A stretch of DNA of 64,000 nt, taken from assembly GCF_014681765.1 (NCBI RefSeq), contig NZ_CP061498.1, forward strand, positions 2,803,501 to 2,867,500. Direction: 5' to 3'. The position numbers and the translations under genes were made by a program. Within the stretch, counting starts at the first letter, position 1, and the number at the start of each line of letters is the position of its first letter. This DNA comes from Roseicitreum antarcticum (GTDB lineage: Bacteria; Pseudomonadota; Alphaproteobacteria; Rhodobacterales; Rhodobacteraceae). The notes beneath the pieces were generated by a model that ran no database searches, was not told the DNA's origin, and saw only the letters and a program-made list of their open reading frames with translations. Below are positions 37,441-44,694 of this stretch, piece after piece.

Positions 37441-37499
37441 ATAAATAAGCTTTGCAGCAGTACCCCCCCGGTGCCGGTGCCCGCCGTGGGGGGGGCTTG

Positions 37500-38222
37500 T
37501 CAGACGAAGAATTGCGCCCCATTGGCCGAGATGGTCGAGCCGTTGATGAAACCCGCGTCATCGGCGGCCAGAAACACGACGCAGCGCGCTATTTCCTCGG
37601 GCGTGCCAAGACGGCCTGCGGGGATCTGCGCGATGATTGATTCGCGCACCTTCTCGGGCACAGCCATAACCATGTCGGTGCCGATATAGCCCGGGCAGAT
37701 TGCATTTGCGGTGATTCCGGCACGCGCGCCCTCTTGCGCCAGCGATTTGACGATGCCCAGATCGCCCGCCTTCGACGCGGCATAGTTAACCTGCGCGAAC
37801 TGGCCTTTTTGCCCGTTGATCGAACTGATGATGATGACGCGGCCGAATTTCCGCTCGCGCATGCCGGGCCAGACCGGGTGGGTCATGTTGAACACGCCGG
37901 TCAGGTTGGTGTCGATCACGTCATGCCATTGCTGCGGCGTCATCTTATGAAACGGTGCATCGCGGGTGATGCCCGCGTTGTTTACCAGCACGTCTACCGG
38001 ACCCAAGTCGGCTTCGACCTGTGCGATTCCCGCTTTGCATGCGTCATAATCGGCAACCGACCATTTGTATGTCTTGATGCCAGTCTCGGCGCTGAATTTG
38101 GCGGCTGCCTCATCGTTGCCCGCGTAGTTCGCGGCGACGGTATAGCCTGCTTCTTTCAGTGCGACCGAGATCGCTGCGCCGATTCCCCGTGACCCACCGG
38201 TCACCAGTGCTGTTCTGGTCAT
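37500..38222 (-). CDS. phbB: Acetoacetyl-CoA reductase
   Basis: This SDR enzyme reduces acetoacetyl-CoA to (R)-3-hydroxybutyryl-CoA with NADPH, the second step of poly-3-hydroxybutyrate synthesis. The 240-aa protein shows TALVTGGSRGIGAAISVALK, NNAGITRDAPFHKM and the catalytic Ser in IIISSINGQKGQFAQVNYAA with YAASK. It follows phbA by 96 bp on the same strand. The phaC synthase is not in the window. Confidence 0.96.
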   Translation of the reverse strand: MTRTALVTGGSRGIGAAISVALKEAGYTVAANYAGNDEAAAKFSAETGIKTYKWSVADYDACKAGIAQVEADLGPVDVLVNNAGITRDAPFHKMTPQQWHDVIDTNLTGVFNMTHPVWPGMRERKFGRVIIISSINGQKGQFAQVNYAASKAGDLGIVKSLAQEGARAGITANAICPGYIGTDMVMAVPEKVRESIIAQIPAGRLGTPEEIARCVVFLAADDAGFINGSTISANGAQFFV

Positions 38223-38318
38223 AATGCCCTCCTCGTTGTCTTCCCTGAAATCTTGGTACGCGACCGAGTGCCCGGGCGCAACAATGTTGCGCCCGGTTTT
38301 TGCTTTATCTGGTTTGGC

Positions 38319-39491
38319 TTACCGCTCCAGGCACATTGCGACACCCATGCCGCCGCCGATGCACAGGGTCGCCAGACCCTTGTGGGCGTCGCGGCGCTTC
38401 ATCTCGAACAGCAGTGTGTTCAGGATGCGCGCGCCCGAGGCGCCGATCGGGTGACCAATGGCGATGGCGCCGCCGTTCACGTTCACAACGTCCAGGTTCC
38501 AGCCCATGTCCTTGTTGACGGCGCAGGCCTGGGCGGCAAAAGCTTCGTTTGCCTCGACCAGGTCCAGATCCTCGGCCTTCCAGCCGGCTTTTTCCAGCGC
38601 CTTGCGGCTGGCGGTGATCGGCCCTGCGCCCATGATCGACGGGTCCAACCCGGCCGTGGCATAGGAGGCGATGCGCGCCAGTGGCGTCAGGCCACGGCGT
38701 TCAGCCTCTTGCGCGCTCATCAGCATGACCGCTGCCGCGCCGTCGTTCAGGCCCGAGGCATTGGCCGCCGTAACCGAGCCGTCCTTGGTGAAGGCGGGGC
38801 GCAGTTTCTGCATCGCCTCAATGGTCGCGCCGTGGCGGATGTACTCGTCCTGGTCGACGACGATGTCGCCCTTGCGGGTCTTCACCGTAAAGGCTGCGAT
38901 CTCATCGGCGAATTTCCCGGCCTTTTGCGCGGCCTCGGCCTTGTTCTGGCTGGCGACTGCGAAGATGTCCTGCTCTTCGCGGCTGATCTGCCATTTTTGC
39001 GCAACGTTTTCAGCCGTCTGGCCCATGTGGTAGCCGTTGAAGGCATCCCACAGCCCGTCGCGGATCATGGTGTCGATGAATTTCACATCGCCCATCTTGG
39101 TGCCCGAGCGCATGTGCGCAGCATGGGCGCTGAGGCTCATGCTTTCCTGACCGCCCGCCAGCACGATGCTGCTGTCGCCCAACTGGATATGCTGTGCGCC
39201 CAGCGCCACGGCGCGCAGGCCCGACCCGCAGACCTGGTTGATGCCCCAAGCCGATGCCTCGATCGGCAGGCCCGCGTTGATATGTGCCTGGCGCGCCGGG
39301 TTCTGCCCCTGAGCTGCGGTCAGCACTTGCCCCAGGATGGTTTCTGACACTTCGGCCTTGTCGATCCCGGCCCGGGCCACGACGGCTTCCAGCACGGCGC
39401 TGCCCAGATCATGCGCGGGCGTGTTGGCGAAGGCCCCGTTGAACGACCCGACAGCGGTTCGGGCGGCGGCGACGATAACGACATTGGTCAT
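38319..39491 (-). CDS. phbA: Acetyl-CoA acetyltransferase (beta-ketothiolase)
   Basis: This thiolase condenses two acetyl-CoA into acetoacetyl-CoA. The 390-aa protein has INQVCGSGLRAVALGAQHIQ (nucleophilic Cys near residue 90), NGGAIAIGHPIGASGARI (His) and LCIGGGMGVAMCLER (second Cys) at the end. The ATG at 39491 has AGAGGAG upstream. With phbB it supplies monomer for PHB. Product use in other acetoacetyl-CoA pathways is possible. Confidence 0.97.
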   Translation of the reverse strand: MTNVVIVAAARTAVGSFNGAFANTPAHDLGSAVLEAVVARAGIDKAEVSETILGQVLTAAQGQNPARQAHINAGLPIEASAWGINQVCGSGLRAVALGAQHIQLGDSSIVLAGGQESMSLSAHAAHMRSGTKMGDVKFIDTMIRDGLWDAFNGYHMGQTAENVAQKWQISREEQDIFAVASQNKAEAAQKAGKFADEIAAFTVKTRKGDIVVDQDEYIRHGATIEAMQKLRPAFTKDGSVTAANASGLNDGAAAVMLMSAQEAERRGLTPLARIASYATAGLDPSIMGAGPITASRKALEKAGWKAEDLDLVEANEAFAAQACAVNKDMGWNLDVVNVNGGAIAIGHPIGASGARILNTLLFEMKRRDAHKGLATLCIGGGMGVAMCLER

Positions 39492-39763
39492 GAATGCTCC
39501 TCTCATTGGATGGGGCGCAATGGCGTGCGGGGTGCAAGATGTCAGCCCGGCTGGCATTGGCTTGGATAATGTGTAAGCGGGCCTGCGGCATGGTGCAATG
39601 CCGCTGGGCGACAATCGGCGGGGGATGGCGCGGACTGATGGCGCTGCCATCGCGGCGGGAGGGACTGTTTGCCGCACAACCACAATATGTTTCAACGCGG
39701 GGCGGGTCTGTCAGATTTACAAACCCCTAACTAACCATTTATACACGGTGTGAAGAGGGTGAC
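39492..39763. promoter_or_regulatory. Divergent upstream region of phbA and hspQ
   Basis: The 272-bp gap separates divergent phbA and hspQ. The AT-rich stretch 39715-39755 (ACAAACCCCTAACTAACC, then ATTTATACACG) before hspQ is the likeliest place for its promoter: TATACA resembles a -10. No heat-shock (sigma32) match could be assigned with certainty. Confidence 0.35.
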
Positions 39764-40090
39764 ATGTTTAAAGCAATCGCAAAATATCACTTGGGCCAAG
39801 TGGTCCGTCACAAGAAACACCCGTTCCGCGGGGTGGTCTTCGATGTGGACGCCATGTTCTCGAACACCGACGAATGGTACGAGGCGATCCCCGAGGAGAG
39901 CCGTCCATCGAAGGACCAGCCGTTCTACCACCTGCTGGCCGAGAACGAACAGAGCTACTATGTGGCTTATGTGTCGGAACAAAATCTGGTTCCCGACGAT
40001 ACCGGCGAGCCGATCGGCCATCCGGATGTCGATGATCTGTTCGGGGATTTCCAGAACGGCTTCTACCCGCTGGAGGTAGAGCTGAACTGA
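39764..40090 (+). CDS. hspQ: Heat shock protein HspQ
   Basis: HspQ is a small protein that binds hemimethylated oriC DNA and modulates Lon proteolysis in E. coli. The 108-aa product contains KYHLGQVVRHKKHPFRGVVF, DEWYEAIPEESRPSKDQPFY and NGFYPLEVELN, the standard YccV domain pattern. A GAGGGTGAC segment precedes the ATG. It is monocistronic. Confidence 0.94.
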   Translation: MFKAIAKYHLGQVVRHKKHPFRGVVFDVDAMFSNTDEWYEAIPEESRPSKDQPFYHLLAENEQSYYVAYVSEQNLVPDDTGEPIGHPDVDDLFGDFQNGFYPLEVELN

Positions 40091-40405
40091 ACCCGCCCGA
40101 TGCCCTTCCCGGGGTTGTGCACCGGCAATGCCTTGTGCTGAGGGGCGCGACCCGGGGTCAGGGATCTCGATTTAGGAACGGTATGAGCTGACGCCCGGGT
40201 TGCATCTGTACACGGATGCAGACCACGTGTTCCGGACAGGTTACATGCTGAGCGTCATGCGCCTTATGGTGAAATGCGCCGAGACCAAGGTCCCGGTGCT
40301 GCGGTTTGATCCGCGCGGCTTTCCCTGCGCTGGACTTTACCGCCTGCGACTATGGTTTCGATAGCGCATTTTGTTGTGACTTTTAATGCGTGTGCGCGAA
40401 AAGGC
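40091..40405. other. Gap with a possible gene remnant
   Basis: The 315-bp gap between hspQ and the rsbW-like gene has an open + frame from 40176 to a TAG at 40362. It lacks a good start and Shine-Dalgarno; a segment such as HVFRTGYMLSVMRLMVKCAE looks protein-like. I cannot name a family. It may be a decayed gene; otherwise I see nothing here. Confidence 0.25.
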
Positions 40406-40879
40406 TCAGACATCCAAACACTTCTCATAATCCATCAGGAACGTCAGGATGTTGCGGTCGCCTTGGCGCTGATAAACAAGATTGTCGGTCAGCAGATGGA
40501 TCAGATACCAGCCAAAGCCGCCTTCCGGCAGGTTGTCCGGGGGCGAGGGGTCGGGGGGCGGCGGCATTGGGACGGTGTTCAGCGGCATCGCGCTGCCATC
40601 GTCAGAAATGCGGAATTCCAGCAGCGCGCCGGTCTGGGTCACCTTCAGCCAGACATTCCCCCGATGTACGGGGCAGGCGTGTTCGGCGATGTTGTTCAAC
40701 ACCTCGGCCAGAACCAGTTCGGTGGTGGCGATGGAATCGGGGTTCAGGCCAATCCTTTCGAGATGGGCGCAAACCTGTCGAAGCGATTGCCGTGTCTCAC
40801 TATTTCCACTGCGGAACTGGAAGTTCATGCACGATCTGGCCTCATCTGTAGGTTTGATCTGGAGCGTTGCGGGCTGCAT
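40406..40879 (-). CDS. RsbW-like anti-sigma factor ATPase
   Basis: The product is a GHKL (HATPase_c) domain protein of the RsbW/SpoIIAB type that would phosphorylate an STAS partner and control a sigma factor or other target. The N-box is ELVLAEVLNNIAEHA and the G-box is EGGFGWYLIHLLTDNLVYQR. The loop between them is Pro-rich (MPPPPDPSPPDNLP). I chose the ATG at 40879 (157 aa) with AAAGG upstream; 40828 is possible. The STAS gene lies 216 bp upstream on the same strand. No phosphatase (RsbU) or sigma gene is nearby. Confidence 0.85.
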   Translation of the reverse strand: MQPATLQIKPTDEARSCMNFQFRSGNSETRQSLRQVCAHLERIGLNPDSIATTELVLAEVLNNIAEHACPVHRGNVWLKVTQTGALLEFRISDDGSAMPLNTVPMPPPPDPSPPDNLPEGGFGWYLIHLLTDNLVYQRQGDRNILTFLMDYEKCLDV

Positions 40880-41095
40880 TTCATACATGCCTTTCTGACG
40901 CATGGCGCTTTGGCCTTTCTGGCGCTTGCTGCGGTGGTAGCGTCGGTCGATGCGCCGCAGGTGGCGGATATGGTGCGGCGGTTTGGTTCCCTGACCACCC
41001 ATTTGCGCGGTGCGCAGCCCGTGCGCGGCGCCCACCGGCCGATGGCCCGGTCAGGGACACTGCCGCCGTCGTGCTTGCATGTCGCGCGCGCGCAT

Positions 41096-41437
41096 TCATC
41101 CCGTGGCCTGCATTGATGCAGGCGCGGCATGGACCGGGTGGATGGTGAAGACCTTTTCCATCCGGGTCAGGCGGAACACCTTGGCGACATTCGCGGTCAG
41201 CCCGGCCAGTTCCAGCGGACGTTCGGGGCCGAGCAGCTTCATCACCGCGACCACGGCGCCCAGCCCGCTGCTGTCGATGAAGCTGACCTGCGACAGATCT
41301 AGGATGACCGCCCCGCTGCCACCTTCGGTAAAGGCCCGCATCTGTTCCTTGAAAACGATCGCAACCGCCGCGTCCAACCGTGATTCGCAGACCGTCACGT
41401 TCAGGCACTTGTTGACGTATTTGGCTTCGAGGTTCAT
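41096..41437 (-). CDS. STAS-domain anti-anti-sigma factor
   Basis: The 113-aa protein is an SpoIIAA/RsbV-like STAS domain. The phosphorylatable Ser lies in SQVSFIDSSGLGAVVAVMKL; an ILDLS strand precedes it and MEKVFTIHPV closes the domain. The ATG at 41437 is chosen; an in-frame GTG at 41446 is an alternative. With the downstream RsbW-like gene it forms a partner-switch pair. Their target is unknown. Confidence 0.9.
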   Translation of the reverse strand: MNLEAKYVNKCLNVTVCESRLDAAVAIVFKEQMRAFTEGGSGAVILDLSQVSFIDSSGLGAVVAVMKLLGPERPLELAGLTANVAKVFRLTRMEKVFTIHPVHAAPASMQATG

Positions 41438-41576
41438 TTCCGGCACCTGCTTTGTGATCCTCGCAGCCTAGACGCCAAACCTTACCAAATGGTTTTCGCC
41501 GCCCGCAGGGCAAAGCCGATTGCACCGCGCTGCCGCCCGGTGCATGAAAGTCTGCGACACAGCATTGAGGCACATC

Positions 41577-42074
41577 ATGGATTATCCCGCCCTGAGCGCG
41601 CGTATCAACGCCCTGACCGAAGGAGAAACCGACCAGATCGCGCTGATGGCGACGCTGGCCTGCGAGATTCACCATTCGGACGGCCGCTTCGACTGGACTG
41701 GCTTTTACCGCGTGACCGCGCCCGAGGTGCTGAAGATCGGCCCCTATCAGGGCGGGCATGGCTGCCTGGTGATCCCGTTCTCGCGCGGGGTTTGCGGGGC
41801 GGCGGCGCGCAGCGGGCAGGTGCAGTTGGTGGCGGATGTGGACGCGTTCCCCGGGCATATCGCCTGCGCCTCTTCGACCAGATCGGAACTGGTGCTGCCG
41901 GTGCGCGACGGGGCCGGGCGGCTGATCGCGGTACTGGACATCGACAGCGACCAGCCTGACGCCTTCACGCAAGCCGATGCCACCGCGCTTGGTGACATTC
42001 TGGACAAGGTGTTTCGCCGCACCGGGGGGATGCATGACCCATCTTTGGCTTCGCGCCGAGCAGCGCCCGCATGA
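41577..42074 (+). CDS. GAF-domain free methionine-(R)-sulfoxide reductase
   Basis: fRMsr enzymes reduce free Met-R-sulfoxide with thioredoxin. The 165-aa GAF domain carries FDWTGFYRVTAPEVLKIGPY, then the three expected cysteines in HGCLVIPFSRGVCGAAARSG and GHIACASSTRSELVLPV. These agree with the Cys pattern of characterised fRMsr. GAGG 6 nt upstream supports the ATG at 41577. Its 3' end overlaps the pseudogene start by 41 bp, which suggests the two once formed an operon. Confidence 0.88.
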   Translation: MDYPALSARINALTEGETDQIALMATLACEIHHSDGRFDWTGFYRVTAPEVLKIGPYQGGHGCLVIPFSRGVCGAAARSGQVQLVADVDAFPGHIACASSTRSELVLPVRDGAGRLIAVLDIDSDQPDAFTQADATALGDILDKVFRRTGGMHDPSLASRRAAPA

Positions 42075-42365
42075 AGATCGCGTCGGGCTGACGCCTGAAG
42101 GGGCGGCACGGCTGATCGCCAGCGGCATCCGCGTCACGGTTGAGGACAGCCCGACCCGGGTGATCCCGCTGGACGCCTGCGTCGCCGACGGTGCTGCGAG
42201 TCCATGACGCGCCGCCGCTGGATGTGATGGCGATCGACAACCTGCCGTCGCTTTTGTCCCGGGAATCGTCAGAGGATTATGCGGCGCAGTTGCTGCTCAG
42301 CCTGCTGGGACTGCACGATCTGGCCGGGGGCGTCTGTGCGGGTGCGCAAGATGCCTTCAGGGCGG
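42034..42365 (+). pseudogene. Saccharopine dehydrogenase (L-lysine-forming) remnant
   Basis: The first 48 codons (ATG at 42034) read MTHLWLRAEQRPHEDRVGLT and on to VEDSPTRVIPLDA, a family N-terminus. From about 42191 in the next frame the text continues with LRVHDAPPLDVMAIDNLPSL and SRESSEDYAAQLLLSLLGLH, the family C-terminus. The roughly 230-residue middle with the NAD domain is missing and the frame changes at the junction (around 42175-42195), so this is an internally deleted, inactive copy. The intact enzyme interconverts saccharopine and lysine plus 2-oxoglutarate. The 3' boundary is approximate. Confidence 0.85.
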
Positions 42366-42457
42366 GGGGTGCGGGCGCTGCCGGATGGAAGGGGCCTGAC
42401 CCTGGGATGACAGGCCTGCGTCAGGCGGGCTGTGGCCCGAGTGATTGCGAAACCGCC

Positions 42458-42494
42458 TTGACCATCCCTATGCTTTTTGTCAACTATCGCGATA
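42458..42494 (+). promoter_or_regulatory. Putative promoter with palindrome upstream of the hemP leader
   Basis: TTGACC (42458-42463) is followed, after 17-18 nt, by CAACTAT as a -10-like hexamer. The perfect palindrome TATCGCGATA (42485-42494) overlaps its 3' edge and could be an operator. The leader ORF starts about 78 nt downstream. Confidence 0.4.
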
Positions 42495-42571
42495 CCGCCT
42501 AGCCATGCGTCAGCGCAGCCCGGCAAATCATATCCGCTGCCCAGTGCCGGATGAGATGGAAAGGGGCCGCC

Positions 42572-42667
42572 ATGGCACATCGCACAGCTTGCGCGACATC
42601 CGATGGCATTGTGACCGCCGGTTGCTGCGATGCGCCGCTTGCCGTCCCTGCGTGCCGCGATGTCTGA
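42572..42667 (+). CDS. Cys-rich 31-aa leader ORF overlapping the hemP start
   Basis: An ATG at 42572 with AAAGGGG 6 nt upstream opens a 31-codon frame. It begins MAHRTACATSDGIVTAGCCD and ends PACRDV, with Cys at residues 7, 18, 19 and 28. Its stop (42665-42667) overlaps the hemP ATG (42660) by 8 nt, while hemP itself lacks a clear Shine-Dalgarno. This suits a translational coupling or sensing leader. It is a reading-frame observation; no homologue is known to me. Confidence 0.45.
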   Translation: MAHRTACATSDGIVTAGCCDAPLAVPACRDV

Positions 42668-42851
42668 GCATCGAACGCCGCCACAGACCGAGGCACCTGG
42701 CGACCCGGATGCGCGGCGCGTTGCCGCAGACGTGCCGATTCATGACGCGAAACAGCTTACCGCAGGCGGCCTGTCTGCCTATATCGTACTGGAAGGGCAG
42801 CCATACATCCTGCGCATCACGCGTGCCGGAAAGCTGATCTTGACCAAATAA
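42660..42851 (+). CDS. hemP: Hemin uptake protein HemP
   Basis: HemP is a small protein linked to heme uptake and, in some bacteria, to activation of heme receptor expression. The 63-aa product ends with the family core HDAKQLTAGGLSAYIVLEGQ followed by PYILRITRAGKLILTK. Residues 1-25 are variable and acidic/Pro-rich. Heme receptor or ABC transporter genes are not adjacent, so it is an orphan copy here. Expression is probably iron- or heme-linked; the sequence shows only the candidate promoter and leader ORF. Confidence 0.87.
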   Translation: MSEHRTPPQTEAPGDPDARRVAADVPIHDAKQLTAGGLSAYIVLEGQPYILRITRAGKLILTK

Positions 42852-42995
42852 TCCAGAACAGGTCGCGTAGCATGCTCGCCACGCGATCCCATCCAAACTG
42901 TTGAAACCGCATGTCGTCGATGCGCAAGCCAAGTGCCACGCCGCGCGACATATCCCAGCCACGCCGACGCCGGCGCACGTCAGGAAAGCCCGTAT

Positions 42996-43235
42996 ATGTC
43001 CAAGATCCCGTCACCCTGCATTGATGTCTGCAAGTTCCGGCGCGAGGGGCATTGCATCGGCTGTTCGATGACCAAGGATCAGAAATCCATGTTCAAGAAG
43101 CTGAAAAAAGAAACGCACCAGAGGGCCTTTCTGGACCTTCTGGTGCATCAGCAAAATGATATGGGCAAGTTCAGCCATTGGCGACTGGCGTATCTTAAAC
43201 GCTGTGCCAAGAAGGGCGTGCCGCCACCTTTATGA
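42996..43235 (+). CDS. DUF1289 domain protein
   Basis: A 79-aa protein with the DUF1289 signature IPSPCIDVCKFRREGHCIGC, four cysteines that could bind a metal or Fe-S cluster. The rest is basic and helical (SMFKKLKKETHQRAFLDLLV). The ATG at 42996 follows AGGAAAG. The function is unknown. It converges with dps and shares a hairpin terminator. Confidence 0.88.
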   Translation: MSKIPSPCIDVCKFRREGHCIGCSMTKDQKSMFKKLKKETHQRAFLDLLVHQQNDMGKFSHWRLAYLKRCAKKGVPPPL

Positions 43236-43237
43236 CG

Positions 43238-43267
43238 TAAGGGCCGCCCGTTTCCGGGCGGCCCTTA
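43238..43267. terminator. Bidirectional terminator between the DUF1289 and dps genes
   Basis: A perfect 13-bp stem (43238-43250 with 43255-43267) closes a TTTC loop. Its outer arms carry TAA/TTA, giving limited T-content on both strands, in a convergent position. Confidence 0.75.
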
Positions 43268-43286
43268 CATGCCTTGCTCCGCAGGC

Positions 43287-43757
43287 TCAGCCCAAGTGGG
43301 CGCGCAGCAGCCAGGCGAATTTCTCGTGCACCTGGCCACGGGCGATGGCCAGATCCTGCGTCAGCAGGTCGCCATGTTCCTCTGCAATCGCAGCCGTCCC
43401 GGCCAGCGTGGCGGCGATGGTATCTTGCGCCTTGGCCAAGGTTTCAACCATCACTTCGGCACTGGCGTTGCCGTCATGCTCGGCCACTTTTGAGCGTTTC
43501 AGCATCAGGGCAAGCTGGCCCTCGGCGTGGCCGCCAAGGGCTTTCACACGCTCGGCAAGATCATCCTGCGCGACGAAGTGATCTTCATAGATTTTCTGGA
43601 ACAGGTCATGCAGCGCGCCGAAGGACATGCCGGTGACGTTCCAGTGGAAATTCTGCGACAGCATCGTGGAAACGGTGGTTTCGGCGACGCATTGGTTCAG
43701 CGCCTCACAAATGGCTTCCTGCGCCGACGGGGTCAGTTGTTGAGCGGTCTGGGTCAT
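43287..43757 (-). CDS. dps: DNA starvation/stationary phase protection protein (Dps)
   Basis: Dps forms 12-subunit cages that oxidise and store iron with H2O2 and protect DNA. The 156-aa protein has the ferroxidase helix region LSQNFHWNVTGMSFGALHDL and the paired YEDHFVAQDDLAERVKALGG, giving the inter-subunit His/Asp/Glu site. GGAGGGTTTTC precedes the ATG. Its location near hemP and DUF1289 makes an iron/oxidative-stress neighbourhood, by inference. Confidence 0.95.
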   Translation of the reverse strand: MTQTAQQLTPSAQEAICEALNQCVAETTVSTMLSQNFHWNVTGMSFGALHDLFQKIYEDHFVAQDDLAERVKALGGHAEGQLALMLKRSKVAEHDGNASAEVMVETLAKAQDTIAATLAGTAAIAEEHGDLLTQDLAIARGQVHEKFAWLLRAHLG

Positions 43758-44017
43758 GAAAACCCTCCTCTAATATCTGATCTGTGGCGCGCCAGCCCAT
43801 CAGGCGACACGCCACAGGTTTTTGATTTTGCGCAATTCCGTGCCGGAAGCCTGCAAGGTTCCCTGCAGGAATCGCGCTGATGAATTGTCATTGCGGGAAT
43901 GGCTGGCGACAAGCTGGCTACCCGCTTGAAACGAAGGTAGTGCGCGCCCCGCAGCTTTGCAAGAAGTATTTAGAACGTTTCTAATGTTGACGGTTTTGCT
44001 TGGCCAGCGACGCGGTT
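43758..44017. other. Gap between dps and an unknown gene
   Basis: The 260-bp gap contains the dps leader and, at 43846-43870, a small CCTGCA/TGCAGG inverted repeat. The stretch 43964-43995 (AGTATTTAGAACGTTTCTAA) contains the imperfect palindrome TTAGAACGTTTCTAA, which could be an operator-like site for dps (about 215 nt upstream of its start). No gene is seen. Confidence 0.35.
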
Positions 44018-44431
44018 TCAGACAGCGTTGATCCGCGTCACCAATTGGCTGACCAGCCAGCCCACGTTGCGCCGCAGATGCACCGGCAAGCGCGAACGCA
44101 GAAGGAACGTGGCACTGGACGCATCATCGCGGGCCACCGCCTCGGTCAGGGCCAGCAGCCAGTTCTCATCGAAAGAGCGTTCCGGCGCGTACACCGCGTG
44201 GATGCGCAACCCGTTGGGCAAGGCCGTGCTGAGCACGCGCAGCAAGGCATCGGCATAGGCCTGCGCGCCCTGATCGGGGCTGTGGTGCAGCAAGGCGCAG
44301 GCCTCAAACGGTTCAACCCGCGCCTTGGCACGGCACTGTCGCATCAGCACGCGCAAAAGCGCCAGGGCGGCGGGCTGGCTGTGGCGCGGGGCGTCAATGG
44401 TGTCGTGGTTCAGGCGGCTATTGGTCAGCAT
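44018..44431 (-). CDS. Hypothetical protein
   Basis: I do not recognise a family for this 137-aa protein. The ATG at 44431 (MLTNSRLNHDTIDAPRHSQP) has GGGAAG upstream. The sequence is helical and acidic/basic mixed, with ACALLHHSPDQGAQAYADAL, PNGLRIHAVYAPERSFDENW and ATFLLRSRLPVHLRRNVGWL. No signal peptide or membrane segment is evident. It is divergent from fbp. Confidence 0.6.
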   Translation of the reverse strand: MLTNSRLNHDTIDAPRHSQPAALALLRVLMRQCRAKARVEPFEACALLHHSPDQGAQAYADALLRVLSTALPNGLRIHAVYAPERSFDENWLLALTEAVARDDASSATFLLRSRLPVHLRRNVGWLVSQLVTRINAV

Positions 44432-44694
44432 GTTTCGCAACTTCCCAGATTTACCCAACAGATTTAGTGGGTCTTTCCGCTGAATGCCAGTAAAATCGGC
44501 TGCGACATCGGGCAGCACCGGCACGGGGGTGGGGTGGTAGCGCAAAAGGCGCGCCCGACCCGTCTCAATCCGTCGAAGGGTGCTGACACCTGCGCCGGTT
44601 TTGGGTAGTCATTGTGGTAACTGCCCCGATCCGTTTCCGCCCCGATATTTCCCCCGATCGCGTTTCTGACCCGAACATAAGGCACACCCCACAG

